Part shown: piece after piece, positions 56,000 through 64,000 of the stretch | Position numbering within the stretch: position 1 is the stretch's first letter | Layout of the letters: each line of letters begins with the position of its first letter | Assembly: GCA_009760855.2 (NCBI GenBank) | Contig: WPIO01000020.1 | Span: 2,450,001-2,514,000 of the forward strand | Direction of reading: 5' to 3' | Source of the DNA: Cristatella mucedo | Taxonomy: Eukaryota > Bryozoa > Phylactolaemata > Cristatellidae | DNA: 64,000 bases | Notes under the pieces: generated by a model | The model's database searches: none | What the model was told of the DNA's origin: nothing | The model's input: the letters and a program-made list of their open reading frames with translations, nothing else | Translations under genes and position numbers: made by a program

Positions 56000-57667
56000 A
56001 GTATGACAGTAAACATCGTAATGGATTTGTAAGATCACGAGTAGACAACTGCAATTCCCTTTATTCATGATCTTTGCCCTGATCTTTGTCCTTAAAAAGG
56101 TCTGCAGCTGATATAAAAAACTCAGCGGTCAGTTTGTCTGGCCTGTCGATGACGGCTTAGCTGCCAAATCACTCTGACTTGTAGCAGCATAATTCGTGCG
56201 TTGCACTGGCTGCACTCGCTTCTCCTAGAACACTCTGGGTTTTGCACGACGTTGTGCCTGGTTCAGCTCCATTGACTTGCCCAGCACTAGCCAAACCTGT
56301 GTGACAAGCGTTTGTGGCCGGCCTTTTGTGGCCGAGTCCATTAGTGCAAGCAGGCTCGCTCACTCCGGATGAGCAGCAGTGGCCAGGTGCTAGTGACTAC
56401 ACCAAGTAGCACGCTGGCATTTTTTCGCTTGTGTGAGATTGCTGACGACGCCTGGAAACCCTAGCACGGACCAAGGAATCTTGGTAATTTCTAACTACAG
56501 ACCGACCAAAGGCCGTCGTAGCAGTTGGACTGAGTACCAAAAAGTCTCAACGAGGGGGGAACCAACCCCACAACATCTGGTCGTGTTGTCCAGTGCTTCA
56601 GCGATTGAGCTACTGAGACTACTAGACTAGGTACAGTTTGCTGTGCATGTCCATGCTTACGGAAAATAAAGCTCCAGGACGTTTGGTGACGTACATAGCA
56701 AAATGTATCCGTCCAAAATCAAGAAATTGTTTGAGAGTCGGTTAAAACAAGCAGAGCTGATCTCATTTTTGAAGCATTCCAAATTTCAATCATACATGAA
56801 GTATTAGCCGAGTTACGGATTTTACCAGGCACAAACCTACACTGAAATGAAGCTGTATAGAAATCACAAGAATGGAATGCACCCCAACAAGCTTCACACT
56901 TATATCTCGATCTATATATCTCCGTCTCTATCTACCAAGGCTCGCACGGTGAGATAGAAGTCGCATGTGATGAGATCGGTAACTTTTGTTATTTGTAGAT
57001 CTGCTGCTTCCGGTTTACATCCGGGTTAAACGTGGTTTTCGTAACCATTTGTTTTCATTTATGTGGAAGTCGTCGGAACTTTAAATCCCAAATCTAACAT
57101 ATTTGTCTTTCGAAAGGTGCCCTAAACAAATATTCGATTGTCGAACAGTGTAAATTCGGCTGAGTTTCACTGTCGACTCTCCTAACTTGTCGTTGATTTC
57201 CTTCAGGTTTAGGCTAGGACATCAATAGATCTTAAGGGGCGAAATCAAATCAGCCGACTGTCAAGAAATAGGAGCTGCTGCTCTCAATTTAAGCCTCGTT
57301 GTTGTATCAGCCAATCAATCAAATTTCCGTAGTTTGTCGCATACACCTCTGCTATGCAGCAATGGTTGCTGTGCTGAGAACTCGCGACTCTTATCGGGGT
57401 GGTTTTGGAAAGCCCCTGTTTTTATTTAATGTTTTGCATTTGAGTCACTGGTTCAACCACTCCTACTAAGAACATGCCCTGAGTCTTCACTTGGAACTCA
57501 CCCATACGTCGTTAATGGCTGACGTTACTTAACAATATATATTTACAGGGAGAATCTTTGTTATACACTTATTTTCTTTCTCTAGTTCCTTTTCCAATAC
57601 TCGTCTGCAATTTTAACTGCCACGGATACTCAATTTCTTCGGGTTTTGTCCTGGCGGCATTTCTGGA
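56000..57667. other. Downstream DNA, nothing recognised
   Basis: No repeat family or gene recognised. Open frames stay under 66 codons. The sequence becomes AT-rich after about 56.7 kb, matching the composition of the transposon relic further on. Confidence 0.4.
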
Positions 57668-57801
57668 AATCCTCTGTCTTATTCTGCTTCCCAGTCGGTG
57701 AATCATCTGTCTTATTCTGTTTCCCAGTCTATGAATCCTCTTGTTTTATCCTGCTTCCCAGTCTGTGAATTAGATGTCATATCCTGCTTCCCACATTTGA
57801 G
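57668..57801. repeat. Minisatellite, 4 imperfect copies of 33-34 bp
   Basis: Units begin at 57668, 57701, 57734 and 57768 with the pattern AATC-TCTGTCTTATTCTG and CTTCCCAGTCTGTG. Identity falls from the first pair to the last copy. Confidence 0.88.
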
Positions 57802-57844
57802 TAAGGTGCTTTGGGTGAGACGGTCATCAATTCTTTCTGCATCG

Positions 57845-58035
57845 GTAGTGGCACGATAGCCCAGGAGGTATGGTGCTCATTCTTCGCCACCTCGGTCGTG
57901 GGTTTGAATCATGCAGTGGTCAGACCGCTATCAATCCGTTACGTCAATCCGTTATTGCCACATGCAAGCTGTGAAGATAGCCGTTAAGGCTCTTCTGCCG
58001 CTGTACAAATGAGTCTGATAAATGAACTAATGTTT
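57845..58035 (+). repeat. SINE B copy with internal duplication, plus strand
   Basis: GGCACGATAGCCCAGGAGGT, GTCGTGGGTTTGAATCATGC (B box), a duplicated ATCAATCCGTTACGTCAATC stretch, TTATTGCCACATGCAAGCTG, ATAGCCGTTAAGGCTCTTCT and GTACAAATGAGTCTGATAAA at the end. Confidence 0.85.
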
Positions 58036-58839
58036 ATTTATTTAGGGTAAACGCCCTCAACTAGGGGAACTTTGGCGTCGGTGTGGAGAAAAGTCAATAG
58101 CGTCGTTGAAGTAGCCGTGGTACTCGCAACTCTTACAAAACAAGCCATTCTCGGCACCTGCTTACCAATTTTTTAGAGTCTCCTGTTCTCAGTCCTATTG
58201 GTCTCTTAAGACTTGATCCACCAATATAGGTATAAATAATATTAAAGAATCTTCTTTTTAATGAAATGATTACCCTTGTATCGCGTCGTTCGTAACAGAA
58301 ACCATCTACCATCAGTAACCGTGAACATTCATTGGAACACGGTTTAAACGTCGATTAGCGAATGGAAAGGAAGTTAATCAATCGTGACTATTATATTCAC
58401 CAATTAATAAAGCTGCTTACTGTTTCGGCTGCTTCTTGTTTATATCATGAAGTGGTAACTATCGATCTTCGTTAAGTGATGGATTCAAAAAATGGAAAAT
58501 TCTAAAAAAAACAGCTACGATTATATTAAAACAGTTTGAGCACTCTCAAAATTTTTACTAAATCGAAGGAAGCTGAACAGAGGATAAAAAATGGTACTGT
58601 AGCAGACCCAGTAGTTGAAATTCAAATTCAATTGGAAAAAGTTGGCGAGATATTTTAAAAAGCATACTTGACTGTATTAAGTGTCTGGTTTCATAAAACT
58701 TGGGTTTGCATGGCCACAAAGAAATTTGAGTTTGGACGGGAAGCATAAAAAATACGGTATTTTCTTTTCGCGATCAACTTCGTTGCACAGACTCACGTTT
58801 GGAAAAATACCTTAAACGTGCTTAAGAAAATCCACGATC
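58036..58839. other. AT-rich DNA before the hAT relic
   Basis: No intact feature is seen. The AT-rich sequence may include the 5' part of the transposon described next, but I cannot place terminal inverted repeats or an 8-bp target duplication. Confidence 0.35.
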
Positions 58840-59790
58840 CGTTTTTTATTTGTCACCCAAATATGAATTCATCCACCTACTTGCAATAACTGTAAAAAGC
58901 AAGTTAATTACAGATAGATGGAAAAAACAAGTTGTATGGTATCTTGGCCGATTCAACTCCTGATCTAGGACATCGGGAACAGCTTGCCCGAGTCGTCAGG
59001 TATGTCAATGTGGATTTTGAAAGTATGAAAGCTATGATCAAAGAAGAGGTTATGTTGATGTACACGAAAAGATGCTGCAAGGCTTGAAATGTTAATCCCG
59101 GAAAGTCTTAAATCCGATAGCATCACCTTGGCTAACTGTCCGTCACAATGCTATGATAATGACTGGAAATATATCCGGCCTGCAACGACGAAAATGTGCC
59201 AGAAATCTCAAAGCATTGTTTTTCAACTGTGACAACCTCGGAATTCGCAGGATTACGCTCTGCCAAACAGGATCGAGTTGTTGGAGCATTTTTTAGAATA
59301 GTCGAGAAAGTTTATTCGTTTTTCGTTCGACACTTTTTTGAGACAAATTGATAAAAGTAAAACCTTTACAGTAAAACCGGAATCCGACAAACTCTGGAGT
59401 GACCGGGCAAAAGCTGTCAAAGCTATATATGAAAGACTTGACGAACTGGTAGAGCCGCTGGAAAGCACGTCAGAAGACCTATAAATGATTTATAAAACCG
59501 GATGTGACGCAGCACTGTTGCTTGCAAGCATATTAAGTTTTAACTTTATAGTCTTACTGGAATTCTGGAGTAATATTCTTGGAAATTTTGACCGAATCCA
59601 GAAACGGTTGCAAGATCCTACGGTGAGTTTTATAGAAGCAGTAGCTGATCTTGAATCTTTGACGAAAGAAGCAATCGAAACTCTAAGCGATTTGAGTGAA
59701 AATGCTTTAAACCCTCAGACTTATCAGACCCTCCTTGCCTTACGATTAAATGCTGCAGCTCATTGCAAGCTATTTGAACAATGCTAATCA
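58840..59790 (+). pseudogene. hAT-superfamily (DUF4371/ZMYM-like) transposase relic
   Basis: Three consecutive blocks match the order of hAT transposases with a DUF4371 region. Block 1, from about 58930: KLYGILADSTPDLGHREQLA then RVVRYVNVDFES; the Asp in LADSTPD is the first catalytic-type acid. Block 2, about 59090-59230: ARLEMLIPESLKSDSITLAN then CPSQCYDND, the decayed form of the NCRGQGYDNG motif. Block 3, frame 59485-59787: AALLLASILSFNFIVLLEFW then DRIQKRLQDPTVSFIEAVAD, the FEFI-VL..LQ....D...A section. Stops and frameshifts separate the blocks (for example a TGA after block 1). The BED zinc finger and C-terminal dimerisation block are not visible. Inactive. Confidence 0.8.
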
Positions 59791-59795
59791 TGGTA

Positions 59796-60625
59796 GGGCC
59801 TCTCTGCAGTTACTCCTCGGTCTGTCCACGGTATTTGACATCTTAAGCCTCCTAACAGATCCTTCTCGAGTGCCTCTTCACACCCAGAAGTTTTCCTAGC
59901 ACATGGCTAAGCTGGGTAAAGTCCTAACTCACTTTGACATATGTGGATGTAAGCCACCGGAGTTCCACAAAATCCTTAAATATTGGGGTACCTCACATCG
60001 GTCTAAGGCCAGCTTCTTTCCAGTGTCTATACGCTCCCTCTGGCCGAAGTAGTCGCCAAATACATGTGCGGTTTTCATTTCTATGCCGACGACCCCTATT
60101 TCCATCTATCTTACGACTCTTCTGAGCGTTGCTCCGCAGCCGACTTACTATTCGCTAGCCGCTTGCTTCGACGATATTCGCGTTTGGATAAAAATTAAAA
60201 TGTAATTCGTTTGTAGAGCGCCTTCAGAGAAGTTAACCTCTATCCGGGCACTAGGCACTTTGCCTCGGCCGTAGAGCTCACGGTCTTGATCGTTTAAGGC
60301 TTGCTTCTTATCCCCGAACCAAACCTGAGCGCCCGGCTTGACTTACCTGCTCACCCAGTGTCCTCATAGCACCTGCTCGCCAGCATCAGGTCATCTTGGC
60401 TTCCATATCACTAAATTAAAATCTTTTTGGGATCGAGCCTTCTGCACGCATTTACCATAAGTCAGAAACTCGCTTCAGAGTACGGTCACCACCTGCCATG
60501 ACCGCGCATCTTTTAAGTCTCAGCTATATAAGTATCAGTTCTTGTCCTCCTTCCCTTCTTTCTTCTGACTTTGACCCTCCTTTCCTTCTTTCTTTTTACG
60601 CCTCGCAATTAATGTGAAACATCTG
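59796..60625 (+). mobile_element. Decayed LINE A-related element interrupted by a SINE
   Basis: RT motif remnants: GRASLQLLLGLSTVFDILS (motif A area), then VYTLPLAEVVAKYMCGFHFY followed by ADD with DPYF (motif C). A SINE A lies at 60196-60345. After it, the C-terminal part resumes: CCTCATAGCACCTGCTCGCC matches the VLTGSPA region, followed by NLKSFWDRAF, a NSLQSTVTTCHDRASFKSQL frame and YKYQF. The central part was lost or is unrecognisable. No recognisable (ATT)n tail. Confidence 0.75.
60196..60345 (-). repeat. SINE A inserted in the LINE relic, minus strand
   Basis: AATTCGTTTGTAGAGCGCC, TAACCTCTATCCGGGCACTA, TAGAGCTCACGGTCTTGATC and CCCCGAACCAAACCTGAGCG (head). The LINE sequence on both sides shows it inserted later. 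Confidence 0.78.
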
Positions 60626-60639
60626 TATAGTATGTCAAT

Positions 60640-60835
60640 AAAACAAAAATACCAGCTGAGTCAACAGCCTCTTTTGTGTAGCGACAGAAGAGCCTTTACG
60701 GCAATCATTATTGATATTACTGCTTGCATCGGCAAAATAGGATTGCCCACCGTAGGTTTGAACCCACGACCTTGGGACCGAGATTATGAAAAGCAACCGC
60801 CCTTATCTAGTGTGCCATCACGGCTCACTAAAAAC
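60640..60835 (-). repeat. SINE B copy, minus strand
   Basis: CCAGCTGAGTCAACAGCCTC, TTTTGTGTAGCGACAGAAGA, GGATTGCCCACCGTAGGTTT, GAACCCACGACCTTGGGACC (B box), and GTGTGCCATCACGGCTCAC (head). Full length. It lies 13 bases from a plus-strand SINE A, head to head. Confidence 0.9.
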
Positions 60836-60847
60836 GGCTCGACACGC

Positions 60848-61012
60848 TGGTTTGGCCTAGTGGTTAAGGTGCTCGCCAAGATCAATGTGAATGGATTTGT
60901 TTTTCGAGATCATGGGCTCGAGCAACGTGGCTCGAGCAGCATATGGGAAGCGCATGAACAGAGATTAAGCTCTTTAGGGTGCTATACAAATAAATTATAT
61001 ATATTAATAATG
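60848..61012 (+). repeat. SINE A copy, plus strand
   Basis: ACGCTGGTTTGGCCTAGTGG (A box), TTAAGGTGCTCGCCAAGATC, CATGGGCTCGAGCAACGTGG with a duplicated GGCTCGAGC, GAACAGAGATTAAGCTCTTT and AGGGTGCTATACAAATAAAT with an AT end. Confidence 0.9.
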
Positions 61013-61587
61013 TTGCACCCAAACGTGTTCCGAGAATTACTGGTGCCTCTGGAGACCTTGCATCAAGGAAGCGACGTTTAGGTGGCTGGACAGGCGGTAT
61101 TTTTTATCTCCGAAATACTGATTTGTCTATGTAAAGGTAAAGCTTGGTAAATCTCTTTCCTGTGGCATTCGCCGAGCTCAATGGGTAGATTGATATTATG
61201 GCACGGTTTCAGATTGTCAGTACGGCATCGCAGATCCGGGACACGGTCGCGCCTCGGTCAATCTGCGGCTACGACCGCTGGGTCACTATTAGAAACAGCG
61301 ATAAGAAGCGAAGGGCCGAAATATTGACACTTGCTGGGTGCGGGTTGGACGCAGGTGCTGACAGCGATGATGTGGGCGTGGCCTCGCCGCAACGTTGTTT
61401 CGCCCCAGCCGGACCTAGACCACTCCGCCCGGCCAACGGGCGGGGGGGGGGGCGCTCCTACCTGCTCATTAGATTCTGCGGGCGGGCCGCTGACCAAACT
61501 CGATTTAGCTGTGAATGGTCAGCTGGGTCATGAGACTCCACCAGCGTTGCTTCGACCCACTTTCTACTTGTACGTCGGCCTGTACGC

Positions 61588-61590
<3 letters not shown>

Positions 61591-61674
<84 letters not shown>
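61591..61674. repeat. (CT)n microsatellite
   Basis: Forty-two CT units. Confidence 0.97.
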
Positions 61675-61678
<4 letters not shown>

Positions 61679-62721
61679 ACAACGCACGAGCGGAATCTCG
61701 CGATATTTCCTGGATACATTGTACGAGTAGCGTAGTTTGATATTCCAAACTTTCTGGAGCTGTGCCCAACTGATTTGTGGTGGATTTGACGGGAACTAGA
61801 ATGGATTGTGGTACAGGCGGCAGGCGTCAAAGTTAATTTGCATAAGTGCGCGTGGGCGCAGGGACATTAAATTCGGTGGATAGATAAAATCGAACGTGTA
61901 TCGCAATATCAGCACACAATTTCAGCTCGGCAAAGCTAATGTCCGGTCGGTGTTAGCCTAATTAGAGTCAATTTTGGTAGATTCTGGTACTTTCTGGTAA
62001 ATCGTCGACCCCCTCCCCTCCCCCGACTGCAGTGGTAAAACGAGCCTTCGTTTATGGGAGGGGCTTCCCCTAAACCCTCTCTGCTTGGCCCAGCGCCTAG
62101 GGCTACGCACCTGCACTACCGTGCACTGGCGATTCGTAGCCGACGGCCGAGTGATGGAAATTTCCCACTGATACAGGTACTAGCGGGTACTGGTACTCCC
62201 GAACTTGAAATCGTTGGACCTCGGGACTTACACATTAGTGGTATACCGTAAGTCACGTTCACGTCTGATCGCTGTGTACGTGTTTGCTACTGTCGCTCTC
62301 TATCCATCTGTGCTGTGGGAAAGCTTGCTCGTGGCTCCAGCACAGCTGAGCAGTTAGTATGCACGGCCTATCGCTGACTGCAGCTACCCACTGATCTGCC
62401 TGCCTCACTTGACGTAGCCGAGTAGAGCTTGGCTCTCAACGACATGTCTATGCGGCTCGGCACTCCCTGGCCGATCGTTTTTGGTGGGCTTTTCAGGTTC
62501 AGCAGCAGGAATCCTGGCTATTCTGGTTCATTCCTATCTTCGTCGAACGAAGCTTGTTTTTGTCACTGGGCAAAGCACTGATATTGGAGCACGATGAATA
62601 CAAAAAGTCGTCAGCTGGTTGCTAAATCCAGTAACCCATCTGTATTAAACCGTGGTCTAATGCAGTCGAGGGAAGGTTTACTGGCCCTGACAATGCTGGG
62701 AGGAAGCACCACTGGACCACA
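61675..62721. other. Downstream DNA, nothing recognised
   Basis: No repeat family or gene identified. The preceding stretch (61.0-61.6 kb) is also unassigned, moderately GC-rich and carries an 11-base G-run at 61441. Confidence 0.4.
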
Positions 62722-62925
62722 TTAATAATAATAATAATAATGTACTTGATAAAGCGCCCTCAGAGAACTTAATCTCTTTCTAGGCACTTTACATTTGCTG
62801 CAAAGGGAAGAAAAAATCATGCTTGAAAAACAAACAAAATGAATAACATGGCTAGGGGTGACATGCACAGGGTCAGCATGCAAATGTGGTTAGTGGCAGC
62901 ATGCACAGTGTCAGCACGCATAAGC
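62722..62925 (-). mobile_element. LINE A 3' fragment, minus strand
   Basis: (TAA)n, ATGTACTTGATAAAGCGCCC, CTCTTTCTAGGCACTTTACA, GCTGCAAAGGGAAG, then the 3' UTR with GGGGTGACATGCACAGGGTC and GTGGTTAGTGGCAGCATGCA; ends at GTCAGCACGCATAAGCAC, where similarity stops abruptly. About 205 bases, 5'-truncated in the 3' UTR. Confidence 0.88.
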
Positions 62926-63689
62926 ACAACTTATTTCTCAGGCTGGTCAGCTCGCTGTGTGAAGACTGTTCAACATATTTTTACATTACATCGGGATTAT
63001 CTTCATTTGGAGCTCAGTTTTCAAGCATTTTTTATTCACAAGTATTGCAAAAGGTAACCGTGTCAGAAAAAAAATAACCCATTTGGCTCTGATCACATTT
63101 GCAACAGCAGGCAGCCAACTAGAAAGGAGGGAGTGAGTAAGTAGAGGGCAATTGGTGGATGATTGCTGCATTTGAGCATCTGCTACAGCGGCTGCCTTGA
63201 TGCCTGTAGGTGCACTGGTCTGACATGATTTGGTCTTATATCCACTGTGATTGAGCTGGTTGTCTGCCCCCCAAATAGTGTGGGGGGAGTCTTAGCCCAG
63301 GTGCTCGTGAGATGAGCATCCAGGATTGTTGGATTCAGTCAAGCTGCTCTCCGAGGCTCCCTCCCCCCCCCCCCCGTTGACAAGCAGCAGCAACTGCTGA
63401 CTGGGTCAGCTGCCTTGCCCTGCACCGATGGGCTGCTTCCCGATGTGGCTAGCTGTTAGCTGGGGCTGGCCAATTATTGTTTGGTCAAATGACCCTTGCC
63501 ATCCTTGCTCTCGACTTGCTGCCTTCCCCTTCCGTGAGCAGTAACACAAGCAAGAAAACGCAATCCATTTTCCTCTCTTGTCTGCTGGAGCTTTGGCAGG
63601 AAGTGAGCAAGTGCCAAATAACTGACCCGTCTGTGGAAATGTGCACTTTCTTGCCACTCTCACGTGGGGCTTCTTCCATGCAGCATATG
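62926..63689. other. Downstream DNA, nothing recognised
   Basis: No gene or repeat is recognised except a C-run at 63362-63375. Overlapping frames of 64-85 codons in both directions at 63.4-63.7 kb have no motif. Confidence 0.4.
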
Positions 63690-63845
63690 TGAGGAGCCCC
63701 TAAATTTGCGCCTCCCGACTATAACGTGGGTTTTGGGTCCTGTGGCAGGCAATCCTTAAATGATCATGGCTAGCAGGGTGAGTTGATAGCCTCCAAGGCT
63801 TATCTGCTTCTAGACAAAGGAAGCTGTTGAGAACCAGCCACACTC
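63690..63845 (+). repeat. Diverged SINE B copy, plus strand
   Basis: ATAACGTGGGTTTTGGGTCC in place of the B box, GGCAGGCAATCCTTAAATGA, TGGCTAGCAGGGTGAGTTGA, TAGCCTCCAAGGCTTATCTG and GACAAAGGAAGCTGTTGAGA. The order is that of SINE B, with many substitutions. Confidence 0.7.
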
Positions 63846-64000
63846 TGTACCTTTCGTGCCTTACACAGTTGCAGATAACTGGCTGTGGTGTGCTGCTGGT
63901 ACGCTAGGCATCCTATTTCCAGTTTTTCGCGATTTCAAGCATGTCTGCCTTTTTATATTATGTACCTCGAGGTTTCTGATAAGATATCGTGTGAGCTGTT

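Overview
This is an animal-type (metazoan) nuclear DNA window. It has one intron-rich protein-coding gene spread over about 43.5 kb, GT-AG introns, many long dinucleotide microsatellites, tRNA-derived SINEs and 5'-truncated LINE retrotransposons. Bacterial signs (operons, dense ORFs, ribosome binding sites) are absent. The species cannot be named from this sequence. A non-vertebrate animal fits the L2-like LINEs and the hAT/DUF4371 relic, but this is inference.

The real gene is a mitochondrial crotonase-family enzyme of the AUH (3-methylglutaconyl-CoA hydratase) type on the + strand. It can be assembled completely from eight coding exons: 12298-12460, 19396-19463, 36326-36413, 39027-39206, 39407-39651, 49090-49140, 53666-53713 and 55727-55804. 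All seven junctions are GT-AG and preserve the reading frame. The predicted protein is 306 residues with a mitochondrial-type N-terminus and both catalytic glutamates. AUH acts in leucine breakdown in the mitochondrial matrix. The closely related ECHDC2 is the main alternative name. A polyadenylation signal lies about 190 bases after the stop.

Everything else supported by the sequence is repeat. (1) LINE A, an L2/CR1-like non-LTR retrotransposon, has at least a dozen copies on both strands; the best is at 50627-52143 and keeps reverse transcriptase motifs. (2) LINE B is a second, related family with two 3' ends. (3) Two tRNA-derived SINE families (A and B here) have about ten copies each. The 3' end of SINE A resembles the 3' end of LINE A. 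(4) A decayed hAT/DUF4371 transposase lies at about 58.84-59.79 kb. (5) A decayed minus-strand copy of an unnamed, repetitive animal protein family lies at about 21.9-22.7 kb, within intron 2. (6) There are many GA, CT, CA, TG and TA microsatellites, minisatellites and several perfect palindromes.

Layout: 1-12.3 kb is upstream DNA with repeats and a GC-rich stretch (about 7-10.6 kb). 12.3-55.8 kb is the AUH-like gene with repeat-loaded introns. 55.8-64 kb is downstream DNA with the hAT relic, a LINE interrupted by a SINE, and a cluster of SINEs. I found no tRNA, rRNA, CRISPR or other structured RNA gene, and no second host gene. I saw no convincing undescribed functional system. The most unusual items are the inverted SINE-tail palindromes at 41.2-41.7 kb, the perfect 22-bp-arm palindrome at 9.7 kb, and the two decayed transposon-type genes.
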